Source: Deltaproteobacteria bacterium (GTDB lineage Bacteria; Myxococcota_A; Polyangia; DRWM01; JAAZOP01). Taken from it: a DNA stretch of 61,793 nt. Positions 37,687-45,823 of this stretch are shown in pieces. The stretch lies in assembly GCA_016218815.1 (NCBI GenBank), contig JACRCX010000074.1, positions 1-61,793 on the forward strand, read 5' to 3'. The notes below the pieces were generated by a model. It made no database searches. It worked only from the letters and a program-made list of their open reading frames with translations, and was not told the origin of the DNA. The stretch's first letter is position 1, and every line of letters starts with the position of its first letter. Position numbers and translations under genes: made by a program.

Positions 37687-39177
37687 GTGGGCGATCTGCT
37701 TCGCAAGCTGCGGCGACGGTTCGGGGACGCGGAGGGCACGCCCCCCCAACCGAACCGCGGGCTTCAGCCCGCGGCGGCCGTCCGATCGGAGCCGCGCCCT
37801 GAAGGGCGCGGTTCGGATGCCGAAGAGCCGGCAGCGGCACACGGCCCCGGGCAGACGGACGAAGACGCCCCGCGGGAGCAGGCGCGGGAAGAACCGCCTG
37901 CCCCGGACCGCCGGGACGTCCTGGAGGGACTGCGCCGCCGGATCGCCGCGCTCGACAAACGATGGAAAGACGGAACGGCGCAGTCGCCGGCCGCGGCCCG
38001 CCGCAACGGCCCTGAACCAGGCCGAAGAAGGGACGCCGCCCTCGAGGTCCTGCCCGGGCGGACGGTCGAGACGAAGCACGGGCCGTTGCGGGTGCTCGCC
38101 GAAACCGTGGCGCGCGGCTCGGGACACGGACGGTTCGCGGTCGGAGACTTCGCGGCGGAGCCCTCCCGGCTGGCGGCGCTAGGCGCGCTGTACCGGCTGC
38201 GGACGGCGCCCCGGCCCGAGGGGCTGCTCTTCCTGGACACAGAGACGACCGGCCTGGCCGGCGGCGCCGGCACGTTGCCGTTCCTCGTCGGCTTGGCCTG
38301 GCTGGAAGGGGGCGACCTGAAGGTCGAGCAGTTGTTCCTCGACCACCCCCGCAACGAGCCGGCGTTGGTGGCCCACCTTCAAGAGCGGCTGTCGGCGTTC
38401 GAACACGTGGTCACGTACAACGGGCGCGCCTTCGACCTCCCGCTCCTGCAGAACCGGTTCGTCCTGCACCGCACGCCGTGGACGCCGCTCGACGCCTCGC
38501 TCGATCTCCTGGCCGGAGCACGCCGCCTGCACCGCCGCCACCTCGACGACCGCTCGCTGGCTTCGATCGAACGCAACGTCCTCGGGTTCTTCCGCGAGGA
38601 CGACGTCCCGGGAGCCGAGATCCCCGGCATCTACGAACGTTTCCTCTTCACCGGGAACACCGAGCGGCTGGCCGGAGTGATCCGCCACAACGCCTGGGAC
38701 GTCGTCGCCATGGCCGCGTTGCTCGGCCTGCAGGCGCGCCTGCTCTCGACCTCGCCGGCCGACCACGACCTCGACCCCGCCGTCGACCTCGCGCTCGGCG
38801 AGCTGCGCTACGCGGCCGGCGAGCTCGACGCGGCGGTCGGTTGCCTCACCCGCGCCGTCGCGCGGTGCGAGCGCGGCGGTGTGCCGCGGGCGTCCAGTGC
38901 GGTGTGGACGGACGCGCTCATCTGGCTCGCTCGCGCCCATCGCCGCCGCGGCCGGCAGGAGGAAGCCGCGACCTGCTGGCGCCGCATCCTCGTGGCGCTC
39001 CCGGACCACGGGGTCGCCCACCTCGCCCTGGCCAAGTACCACGAGCATCGAACGAAGCGCCTGGAAGACGCGGAACGGCACGCGCGGGCCGCCGCGGCGG
39101 CGGGGACGGAGGAGGCCGGGGCGGCGGCGAGGAGGGCGGCGAGGCTCGCGGGAAGGCGGGGGGAGGGGAAGTCATGA
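37687..39177 (+). CDS. YprB-type RNase H-like exonuclease domain protein with TPR tail
   Basis: 496 residues from GTG 37687; no earlier start is plausible because it would overlap mreB on the other strand. Residues 22-44 come from an inserted palindromic element (37751-37816) and residues 45-90 are low complexity. The YprB domain begins about residue 175: LLFLDTETTGLAGGAGTLPF (Asp184, Glu186), VVTYNGRAFDLPLLQNRF, and RHNAWDVVAMAALLGL supply the three acidic DEDD-type motifs. The last 130 residues are TPR-like (LALGELRYAAGELDAAVGCL). Likely a 3'-5' exonuclease or related nuclease. Its TGA stop is within the first heptamer of the array starting at 39171. Confidence 0.85.
   Translation: MGDLLRKLRRRFGDAEGTPPQPNRGLQPAAAVRSEPRPEGRGSDAEEPAAAHGPGQTDEDAPREQAREEPPAPDRRDVLEGLRRRIAALDKRWKDGTAQSPAAARRNGPEPGRRRDAALEVLPGRTVETKHGPLRVLAETVARGSGHGRFAVGDFAAEPSRLAALGALYRLRTAPRPEGLLFLDTETTGLAGGAGTLPFLVGLAWLEGGDLKVEQLFLDHPRNEPALVAHLQERLSAFEHVVTYNGRAFDLPLLQNRFVLHRTPWTPLDASLDLLAGARRLHRRHLDDRSLASIERNVLGFFREDDVPGAEIPGIYERFLFTGNTERLAGVIRHNAWDVVAMAALLGLQARLLSTSPADHDLDPAVDLALGELRYAAGELDAAVGCLTRAVARCERGGVPRASSAVWTDALIWLARAHRRRGRQEEAATCWRRILVALPDHGVAHLALAKYHEHRTKRLEDAERHARAAAAAGTEEAGAAARRAARLAGRRGEGKS
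37751..37816 (+). repeat. Two-hairpin palindromic element, copy 2
   Basis: 66-bp copy of the element at 11746-11812 (CGAACCGCGG start, CCGCGCCCTGAAGGGCGCGG second hairpin, GTTCGG end). It is translated in frame as part of the YprB-type gene, residues 22-44. Confidence 0.93.
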
Positions 39178-39336
39178 GTCGTGAGTCATGAGTCGTGAGT
39201 CGACTCGGCCAAGTTGGGGGGCGTTCGGACGATCGGGCGGTGCGGCAGGGGAAGTCATGAGTCGTGAGTCATGAGTCGTGAGTCGACTCGGCCAAGTTGG
39301 AGGGCGTTCGGACGATCGGGCGGTGCGGCAGGGGAA
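39171..39336. repeat. 83-bp tandem duplication carrying heptamer arms
   Basis: 39171-39253 is repeated at 39254-39336 with one visible substitution (A for G at 39301). Each unit opens with four heptamers, GTCATGA, GTCGTGA, GTCATGA, GTCGTGA, followed by GTCGACTCGG and about 48 bp of other sequence. The stop codon of the upstream gene is supplied by the first heptamer. Confidence 0.95.
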
Positions 39337-39340
39337 GACC

Positions 39341-39724
39341 TCATGGCCGGGGATCCCCCCGGCCGCGAGCGGCGGCTTCGACGCGGGACCGGAGAACGTT
39401 CAGCATGCGGCCGACCTCGTCCGCCTGCGCCAGCAACCTCGTCGCTTGGCCGGCCGCGAGATACTCGAGGTCGCGGGCGAGAAGGAGGTGGTTTTCCGCT
39501 TCGGCCATCTCCTTCTCCGCGATGTTCAGGCTGTGGGCGTACTCGGCCGGGTACCGCGACTTCGAGCCCTCGGCGATGTTCGCGCCGACTGCCCCGGCGG
39601 AGCGCCGCAACTGCGCCGTCAGGCCGTACCGCTCGTCGGAGGGGAAGGCGCGAGTTTCCCGATGGACGGCCAGGGTCAATTCGTGGGCTCGCTGCCAGAC
39701 CTTGAGTTCGGTGAATCGTTGCAT
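39341..39724 (-). CDS. Four-helix-bundle protein (23S rRNA IVP / Avd-like)
   Basis: 127 residues from ATG 39724 (ATG 39733 and GTG 39778 are alternatives; the latter starts inside the repeat arm). Family signatures are clear: FTELKVWQRAHELTLAVHRE, then FPSDERYGLTAQLRRSAGAV, then GANIAEGSKSRYPAEYAHSL, then NIAEKEMAEAENHLLLARDL. The family (TIGR02436) includes proteins encoded within 23S rRNA intervening sequences of Leptospira and Coxiella, and resembles the Avd protein of diversity-generating retroelements; a basic, pentameric nucleic-acid-binding bundle is known for Avd. No reverse transcriptase or rRNA is near. Its gene is the only one between the heptamer arms. Confidence 0.9.
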   Translation of the reverse strand: MQRFTELKVWQRAHELTLAVHRETRAFPSDERYGLTAQLRRSAGAVGANIAEGSKSRYPAEYAHSLNIAEKEMAEAENHLLLARDLEYLAAGQATRLLAQADEVGRMLNVLRSRVEAAARGRGDPRP

Positions 39725-39767
39725 GCACCTCATTCGCCGGCAGCCGCCCGTCTGTTGCGTGGTCGAC

Positions 39768-39836
39768 TCACGACTCACGACTCATGACTCACGACTACCC
39801 CCCACGACTCACGACTCTTGACTGTCGACTCACGAC
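39768..39836. repeat. Right heptamer arms of the IVP-coding element
   Basis: Two arrays of TCACGAC-type heptamers, 39768-39795 (four units) and 39802-39836 (five degenerate units), reverse complements of the left arms. The stop codon of the lipoprotein gene read leftwards (39830-39832) is inside the second array. Confidence 0.9.
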
Positions 39837-40579
39837 TCCCCTTCCCCCAGCCGCCAGCACTCCCCCGGCGGCCCCCAGAACGTCGCGGGGTCGAAGGCGT
39901 CGGCCATCGGGTAGCGACCCGCGCAATCAGGGTTCTCGCCGGCGTCGAAATCCTCGCCGGGGCCGGCGTCCGGGGGCGTCGGCGGCTCGCCGTCGTGCGG
40001 AGTCGCATCGCCGGCGTCCTCCCCGTCGGGCGCAGGGAACAGCGCGTCCAGGAACGGTTGCAGCACGTCGGGATCGACGCCGCCGTACGCGCGGAGCATG
40101 ACGAGGCGGTCGGCCGCATCGCGGACCCAGATGGTGATCTGGTTGGCCGGCACCGACGGGAAGACCCAGCCTTGCCGCCCTTGGACGTCGATGGCCCGCG
40201 GCCTCTCGGCCAGGAGCGCCTTTCCCGCGGCTTCGGGATCCGCCGGCCGACCGATCCCGACCGCGACGCAGCCGTGCTCGGAACGGAAGAGGCGGCCGAC
40301 GAAGCCCACCGGAACACCGGCGAAGATCTCGTAGGGGTAGATGGGCGCGGGATCGGCCGTCCAGCCGGGCACGGAGCGGGGGATCGACGGGAGGAGCGCG
40401 AGCGGATCGCATCGATCCGACGGGAGCGGGTCGCGGGCGTCGGGGGAGGCGTCCGGAGCGAGCTCGGCGGGAGCGTCAACCCCGGCCTCGGCACGCCTCT
40501 CCGGGCGGATCCGCACGGGGCCCCGGGAACAGGCGAGGGCCGGGAGCAAGGCCCAGAGCAGGGCGAACCCCAGCGCCAT
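39830..40579 (-). CDS. Lipoprotein of unknown function
   Basis: 249 residues. ATG 40579 gives a compact signal with lipobox (MALGFALLWALLPALAC), followed by an acidic/Ala-rich linker. A globular part then has AGVPVGFVGRLFRSEHGCVAVG and WVFPSVPANQITIWVRDAA. The C-terminal 60 residues are Asp/Gly/Pro-rich and end FWGPPGECWRLGEGES. I do not recognise the family. The longer frame upstream (to 40642) lacks a plausible signal start. Its stop codon is formed by the heptamer array of the neighbouring element. Confidence 0.72.
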   Translation of the reverse strand: MALGFALLWALLPALACSRGPVRIRPERRAEAGVDAPAELAPDASPDARDPLPSDRCDPLALLPSIPRSVPGWTADPAPIYPYEIFAGVPVGFVGRLFRSEHGCVAVGIGRPADPEAAGKALLAERPRAIDVQGRQGWVFPSVPANQITIWVRDAADRLVMLRAYGGVDPDVLQPFLDALFPAPDGEDAGDATPHDGEPPTPPDAGPGEDFDAGENPDCAGRYPMADAFDPATFWGPPGECWRLGEGES

Positions 40580-40691
40580 CCGCCCATGCGCATGAGATCC
40601 ACGGAGGGCGTCCGCTTGCGGAATTCGCGACACGCCGCGCACGTTACGGCCCCGGAGCGGGCGAGGTCAATCAAGCACGCCCAACCCGCCC

Positions 40692-40737
40692 CAACCAACA
40701 ACTCCTCCCAGCCGATCCACCAACAACCAACAACTCC
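40692..40737 (+). repeat. Direct repeat with AACCAAC heptamers
   Basis: CAACCAACAACTCC occurs at 40692-40705 and again at 40724-40737. The AACCAAC word is that of the array at 29586-29613. It lies in the 272-bp divergent interval 40580-40851, which holds no gene. Confidence 0.75.
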
Positions 40738-40851
40738 CCCTCCTCCTCCTCCTTCTTGCCTCTTGACGCGGATGCCCGGTTCGGACAAGGATGCGTCTGT
40801 CCGGCTCGCTGAGGGGGCCGGCTACCCTGACACAGGGAGGAGGAAAGACGG

Positions 40852-41409
40852 ATGGAAGCGCAAGCGTACGTCGTTTCGGGGCAGTTCTGGGGTGACGCGA
40901 TCATCATGTTCGTGGGCGGATGTCTCGCGGCGTCGTCGTTCATTCTGGCGAAGAAGCCGAACGCGAAGGCGTTGTTCGAGAAGGTCGCGCCCTACCAGGG
41001 CTCGATCGGCGTCGCGATGTTCGCGTGGGGGATCTGGCACGTCCTGTACCTCGTCCTCAACCTGAAGATCTGGAAGGACATGATGTTCGGCATGGAAGAG
41101 GGCGCGATGGGCATCACCATCAAGGCCGCCCCGTCGCTCGGTTGCCGGCTGTTCGCGATCAACTGGATCGTGGGCTCCGTGATCATGGTCGTCCTCGGCT
41201 TCCTGCTCGGCTTCGGCATGATCCAGGCCTACGCCGGCAAGAAGAACCCCGCCGTCGCCGCCAAGTCCGAGGCGATGATGAAGAAGCTCGCGCCGCACCA
41301 GACGTGGCTGGGCTTCGTGGGCATCATCTCCGGCCTGCTGTTCATCCTGCTGATGCTCGGCATCCCGAAGATGGTCCACGTCATCGACATGTCGAGCCTG
41401 AAGGGCTAG
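40852..41409 (+). CDS. Four-helix membrane protein with internal duplication
   Basis: 185 residues; GGGAGGAGG precedes ATG 40852. Hydrophobic segments are at about 10-33, 53-75, 102-124 and 147-170. The two halves share a motif before the second helix of each pair: NAKALFEKVAPYQGSIG and KSEAMMKKLAPHQTWLG, indicating an internal duplication of a two-helix unit. Charged residues in the loops are mainly Lys. I do not recognise a family; similar small proteins occur as uncharacterised inner-membrane proteins. It is a single gene with no operon partner in view. Confidence 0.8.
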   Translation: MEAQAYVVSGQFWGDAIIMFVGGCLAASSFILAKKPNAKALFEKVAPYQGSIGVAMFAWGIWHVLYLVLNLKIWKDMMFGMEEGAMGITIKAAPSLGCRLFAINWIVGSVIMVVLGFLLGFGMIQAYAGKKNPAVAAKSEAMMKKLAPHQTWLGFVGIISGLLFILLMLGIPKMVHVIDMSSLKG

Positions 41410-41560
41410 CACCTCCGTCGCTCGTTCGGGCCACCCCACCGAGACGGATCCCGCCCGCGTTCGCGGTGCGGAACGCTTCGTCTACCCTGCCCCGGGGCGC
41501 GCCGGATATGGTCGAACAACTTCGCGCCTATCCCCGCAGCCGTGCTAGAAAGCGGTCTTC

Positions 41561-43597
41561 ATGAGGACCTTCGTCATTCCCCTCGAGCCGGGCGACGACT
41601 CTCCGTGGTGGAAGAACGCCTGGAAGCGCATCGATCCGGTGGTGGCCGCCGAATGGGCATCCGTGGTGCTGATCGCACTGTTCTACGCGGCGTTCAAGAC
41701 CTACTCCATGTGGGTCCACGACGGTGACGAACACATCTACTTCGCCATGGCGCAGGCGGTGGTCCGGGGCAAGATGCCGTACTGGGACTTCTTCTTCGCC
41801 CACCCTCCCGTGCACCTCCTGGTGCCCGCCCTCCTCTTCGCCGTCTTCGGCTTCTCCTACAACCTCGCCCTGTGGATCGCCCCGCTGGCCAGTCTCGCCG
41901 CCGGCCTCGCCGTCTGGCGCCTCGTCCGGCGCTTCGGCCCGGGGTGGGTCGGCGTGCTGGCCATGCTGCTCTTCCTCTTCGGGCGCACCGTCGTCCAGTC
42001 CAGCTCCCACCTCACCGGCGTCAACATCGGCTTGATGTTCCTGTGCTGGGGAGCCGAGCGCCTGGCGGCCGACAAGCCGAAGACCGGCGGCGTGCTGCTC
42101 GCCCTCTCCGTCCTGACCGGCCTGTACTTCCTTCCGGCCAGCGTCGGCGTCCTCGCGCTCTACGCCTTCTACCGCCCGCGCCGTTCGCTCGGCGCGCTGG
42201 CCGCCTTCCTCCTGCTCGGCCTCGGCGTCGCCGTGATCTTCCAGATAGCAACCCGCGGCCAGTTCCTCGAACAGGTCTTCTTCTTCCAGCGCGCGAAGGA
42301 CCCCAGCGGGAAGATGGCCTGGACGCCGTCGTTCGACAGCCTCAAAGGGGGCGAGCTGGTCCAGAATTGGACCGCGTTCCTCGGCTCCATCATCGGCGGT
42401 CTGGCCTCCTTTGTCGCCCTGCTGGTGGTGGCCGACCGCGGCCGCGGACGGGGCGCCGGCGCCGACGCCGGCCGGCGCAAGGTACGCACGTCCGCCGCCA
42501 AGGTCTCGGCCGGCGACGGCGGAACGCTGGCCGCCGCGCTGCGGACCGAGGAAGTCCCCGCCGACGAGACGCCGCATCTCCCGCCCCGAGGTCCCTTGGC
42601 CGGCGTCCGGGCATGGCTCGGCTCCACCCGCCGCTCGCTGCTCGCGACGAGCCGCCAGGCCCCGTGGGCGGCGCTCGGCCTGGCCGGCGCGCTGTGGGTC
42701 GCCTGTCATTGGATCCTCCTGGCCACGCTCCCCGTCGTCTGGCGCTACTACTTCGCCGTGGTCTTCGTGGGCGCCTCCGTCACCACCGCCGCCATGGTCT
42801 TCGCGGCGTGGCGCGGCCTGCGGCCGATCGTGAAGCTCGTCCGGGACAGGAGGCGGGGCATGGCCTGGTCGCCGGTCGCCTTCGCCGGCGCGATCGTCCT
42901 GTCCTTTGCTCTCGGCTTCGGCCACGACCTCGCCCTCGGGAAGAAGTACGACATCTGGAACCTGGAGGACGAGGCCGGCAAGGAACCCAACTGCGAAGCC
43001 GACTCCTGCCGGCAGCAGCAGACGGATCGCGGGTGCGCGGGCGGAGAGTGCTCGAAGCACGGCCGCTGCGAGTGCGTCTACGCCTGGCAGGACTCGCCGA
43101 CCCCATGGGTTCCCGGATGGTTCAACTCGCTGGTGCGGGCGCTGTTCTGGGGCGGTCCCCGGATGCCGGACGGCGGGCGGACCTGGTCGCTGGAAAACAC
43201 GCTGTGGCACGAGAGCAGGAACGCCCCCATGGAGCGGCGGTACCTCGAGGCCGCACGGACGATCTACTCCCGGGCCTGCGACGGCGACACGATCTTCGGC
43301 GACAGCGGCACGGCCCCGATGCTCGCGAACATGACCGGGTTGCGGATCGCGGGAGACGTGTTCGATACCAACCAGCAGCGATTCGACACCGGGTACATCG
43401 ATGCCGAGGACACCGTGCAGAGGATCACCGCCGACGGCCTGCGCTTCGTCGTCCTGGGCGGCAACCGCTGGGCCCGCGAGCAGCAACCGATCGCCGACCT
43501 GCTGGAGAAGGAGTTCCAACCTCTGTGGCCGGCTCCGGGCGACTCGCCGGCCGGGATCACCGTCTACGTCACCAAGGCCCCCGGGTGGTGCGAGTAG
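41561..43597 (+). CDS. GT39/ArnT-type membrane glycosyltransferase
   Basis: 678 residues with about ten membrane helices. The first periplasmic loop has the acidic motif DGDEH (54-58) expected for GT-C enzymes that use polyprenyl-phosphate sugars, followed by PYWDFFFAHPPVHLL, typical of the PMT_2 family. A cytosolic loop at about residues 290-365 is Ala/Arg-rich. The C-terminal periplasmic part carries a Cys-dense stretch (about 478-507, codons 42990-43078, eight Cys) not usual in the family, and ends with a beta-rich domain. Sugar donor and acceptor cannot be predicted. The start ATG 41561 lacks a strong ribosome site. Confidence 0.82.
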   Translation: MRTFVIPLEPGDDSPWWKNAWKRIDPVVAAEWASVVLIALFYAAFKTYSMWVHDGDEHIYFAMAQAVVRGKMPYWDFFFAHPPVHLLVPALLFAVFGFSYNLALWIAPLASLAAGLAVWRLVRRFGPGWVGVLAMLLFLFGRTVVQSSSHLTGVNIGLMFLCWGAERLAADKPKTGGVLLALSVLTGLYFLPASVGVLALYAFYRPRRSLGALAAFLLLGLGVAVIFQIATRGQFLEQVFFFQRAKDPSGKMAWTPSFDSLKGGELVQNWTAFLGSIIGGLASFVALLVVADRGRGRGAGADAGRRKVRTSAAKVSAGDGGTLAAALRTEEVPADETPHLPPRGPLAGVRAWLGSTRRSLLATSRQAPWAALGLAGALWVACHWILLATLPVVWRYYFAVVFVGASVTTAAMVFAAWRGLRPIVKLVRDRRRGMAWSPVAFAGAIVLSFALGFGHDLALGKKYDIWNLEDEAGKEPNCEADSCRQQQTDRGCAGGECSKHGRCECVYAWQDSPTPWVPGWFNSLVRALFWGGPRMPDGGRTWSLENTLWHESRNAPMERRYLEAARTIYSRACDGDTIFGDSGTAPMLANMTGLRIAGDVFDTNQQRFDTGYIDAEDTVQRITADGLRFVVLGGNRWAREQQPIADLLEKEFQPLWPAPGDSPAGITVYVTKAPGWCE

Positions 43598-43600
43598 CGC

Positions 43601-43706
43601 GTTCTACGTCTTTCGTTTCTCGTTCTTCGCCGCGACCCGGCCCACCGGGAGGCCCTCCGGGCACACCTGCCCGGGAGCGAAAAACGAAAAACGTACGACG
43701 AAAAAC
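43601..43706. repeat. Inverted heptamer array, 4x7 + 50 + 4x7 bp
   Basis: Left arm (43601-43628): GTTCTAC, GTCTTTC, GTTTCTC, GTTCTTC. Right arm (43679-43706): GAAAAAC, GAAAAAC, GTACGAC, GAAAAAC. The 50-bp spacer has its own CCCGG/CCGGG palindromes. It begins 3 bp after one stop codon (43597) and ends 3 bp before the stop of the convergent gene (43710-43712). Confidence 0.93.
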
Positions 43707-43709
43707 GTC

Positions 43710-45692
43710 CTACTTCACGTTCGTTCCCGGCTCGCCGGGCGTCTTGGGGGGCGGGGCCGCGGGAATCGGCGACGCGATGCCGATCGGGCGAGGAATCGTC
43801 GGTACGGGCACCGTGGCCGCCGAGACCGGAACGCGCGGACCAGTGTCGGGCGTCGGCCGGGGCGCCGCCACGAGGACGCCGCCCGCCGGCGCCGGCCCAG
43901 GCGCGGGAGGCGAGATCGCGACGGCCTGACGCACGGGCCGCGGGGCGGAAGGCGCTGGAACGCCGGGCTCGGCTGCGGGCGCCGGCGCCGCCGTCGCCGG
44001 CGCGGGGGCCGCGGGAGCCGGGGCCGGAGTCGCGGCCGGGACGGCCGGAGCGCCGGGTGCGGGGGGAACCACCGACGCCTGGCTCTTCTGCCAAGGGTAC
44101 TGCACGCGTTCGTGGCGCCCGTGCACCAGGGTCTCGACCAGGTTGTCGATCAGCTTGTGCAGATCCTCGAGCGAGAGGTCGGAGTCGTCGAGCTGCCCCT
44201 GCGCCAACTTGGACAGGATGATGTGCTCGACGACGTTCTTGAACTTCTCGCGCGTCGGCGGTTGGACCGTCCGCGACGCGGCCTCGACGGCATCCACGAT
44301 CATGAGGATCGCGGTCTCCCGGCTCTGCGGCGGGACGCCGGGGTAGCTGAAGTCTTCCTTGGTGTAGCCGTGCGGGTTGCCCGCTTCCTGGCACTTGCCC
44401 CAGAAGAACTCGATCACGCTCGAACCGTGGTGCATGTACACGAAATCGACGATCGCCTCGGGCACGTTCTTCTGCCGCAGGGCAATGACGCCGAGCGACA
44501 CGTGCTCCTTGATGCGATCGGCGGAGTCCTTGGGGTCCAGCCCCTTGTGCGGGTTGGGCTGGTCCTTGCCGGGCTCGGAGAGGATGTTCTCGATGAAGAA
44601 TTCGGGGTGAATCGTCTTGCCGTAGTCGTGGTAGTAGGCCCCGACGCGGACGAGCAGCCCGTCGGCCCCGATGTGCGCCGCCGCCGCCTCGGCCAGGTTC
44701 GCCATGGCGCGCGCGTGCTCCCAGGTGCCCGGGGCGCGCTTGGGCACGTCGCGCAGGACCTCGTTCTCCACGTCCTGCAGGTCGATGAGGCGACTGCGCG
44801 AGGTGACTCCCAGCGCGACCCCGGTCGGCATCGCGAGCCACCAGGCCAGGAGGCCGGAGAGCACGCCGCCGACCACGGAGCCGACGATGGGATTGGCCTG
44901 GACGACGAATTTCCAGGCCTCGTCCAGCTCGACCCTCCCGCCCGCGAACATGGCCGCACCGTAGACCGCGGCCGAGATCGCGCCGCACGCGGCGCCGACC
45001 AGGAACAGGCGGCTCGGGCGCATCCGGCGGCGCGCGGCGACGAGCGCCCCGATGACGAGGCCCTGGGCGATGACCACCGCGGCGTAGGCGAGGTCGAACT
45101 CGAGGTACGCCGAGCCGACCACCGCGACGGCCATCGTCACCGTGATCCCCGCGCGGCGGCCCAGGAAGTGGCCGTAGACCATGCTCAGCATCGCCACGGG
45201 GAAAAAGTAGGGCGAGAACGGCGTGAAGAGCAGATAGGCCTTGAACAACGCCATCCAGAACCCGATGGTCACCAGGACGACGATGTGCGTCCGCAGACTT
45301 CGCACCAGACCCCGGCCAAAACGGCGGAGGTAGAAGGCGAGAGCCAGGAACGAGGCCAGCAGGAGCGCGAAATTGCCCGCCAGCCAGCCCGGCAGCCGCT
45401 CCAGCTTGTCGGCCTGGCGGGCCAGCACGTCGGCATGGCCGATGGCATCGACCGGCTCGTCGCGGTAGGCGTCCAGATCGGTCCGCAACAGCGCCGTCGC
45501 CGCGACCGGCGGCGGCACGGTGCGCGGCGCCCGGCGCACCTGGACGGGCGCCGGCCGGCCCGCCTCCAGGTGCAGGGCCGGCACGAGCAACTCGACGGCG
45601 CCCACGACCGTCAGGAACAGGGCGAACATCGCAGCCCACGGCGCGGTCGCGCGAAGCGTGGCGGGGCTGCGGATGGGAAACGGTCGACTCAT
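43710..45692 (-). CDS. 7TM-HD phosphohydrolase (PgpH/YqfF-like)
   Basis: 660 residues. N-terminal helix, a periplasmic segment of only about 60 residues, then six to seven membrane helices (about 105-295) and a cytosolic HD domain. HD residues: His326 (TWEHARAM), His355-Asp356 (YYHDYGK), His397, His421-His422 (MHHGSS) and Asp467. PgpH-type proteins of this layout hydrolyse c-di-AMP. The extracytoplasmic domain is much shorter than in the Bacillus/Listeria proteins, and a 105-residue Pro/Ala tail follows the HD domain. No ybeY or other usual neighbour is adjacent. Start ATG 45692 fits the membrane signal. Confidence 0.87.
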   Translation of the reverse strand: MSRPFPIRSPATLRATAPWAAMFALFLTVVGAVELLVPALHLEAGRPAPVQVRRAPRTVPPPVAATALLRTDLDAYRDEPVDAIGHADVLARQADKLERLPGWLAGNFALLLASFLALAFYLRRFGRGLVRSLRTHIVVLVTIGFWMALFKAYLLFTPFSPYFFPVAMLSMVYGHFLGRRAGITVTMAVAVVGSAYLEFDLAYAAVVIAQGLVIGALVAARRRMRPSRLFLVGAACGAISAAVYGAAMFAGGRVELDEAWKFVVQANPIVGSVVGGVLSGLLAWWLAMPTGVALGVTSRSRLIDLQDVENEVLRDVPKRAPGTWEHARAMANLAEAAAAHIGADGLLVRVGAYYHDYGKTIHPEFFIENILSEPGKDQPNPHKGLDPKDSADRIKEHVSLGVIALRQKNVPEAIVDFVYMHHGSSVIEFFWGKCQEAGNPHGYTKEDFSYPGVPPQSRETAILMIVDAVEAASRTVQPPTREKFKNVVEHIILSKLAQGQLDDSDLSLEDLHKLIDNLVETLVHGRHERVQYPWQKSQASVVPPAPGAPAVPAATPAPAPAAPAPATAAPAPAAEPGVPAPSAPRPVRQAVAISPPAPGPAPAGGVLVAAPRPTPDTGPRVPVSAATVPVPTIPRPIGIASPIPAAPPPKTPGEPGTNVK

Positions 45693-45823
45693 CAACTTCC
45701 GTCTGTCGCCCCCCGAGCCACGATGCCTGCGACCACTATCCCCCGAGCGCATGCCGGGAGTCAACGCTCCCATCCCGGGTGCGACGGTCGTCTTGATGGA
45801 ATCCTGATGATCCGGGTCGGCCG

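Larger units (their letters stand above)
39171..39836. mobile_element. Candidate IVP-coding element bounded by inverted heptamer arrays
   Basis: Left arms at 39171-39198 and 39254-39281 (GTCGTGA/GTCATGA heptamers) face two right arms: 39768-39795 (TCACGAC, TCACGAC, TCATGAC, TCACGAC) and 39802-39836 (same type, degenerate). Between them is one gene, for a four-helix-bundle protein on the minus strand. The element lies between convergent genes whose stop codons both fall in the arms. Arms and enclosed gene resemble the layout of IVP-coding intervening sequences in 23S rRNA, whose ends pair as a stem. Mobility is inferred only; no transposase or target-site duplication is seen. Confidence 0.5.

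Noticed and set aside
39341..39724. Diversity-generating retroelement (Avd accessory gene)
   Set aside because: The protein resembles Avd, but no reverse transcriptase, template repeat or variable repeat is present in the window.
39171..39836. CRISPR array
   Set aside because: Repeats are 7 bp, tandem without unique spacers, and arranged as inverted arms; there are no cas genes.
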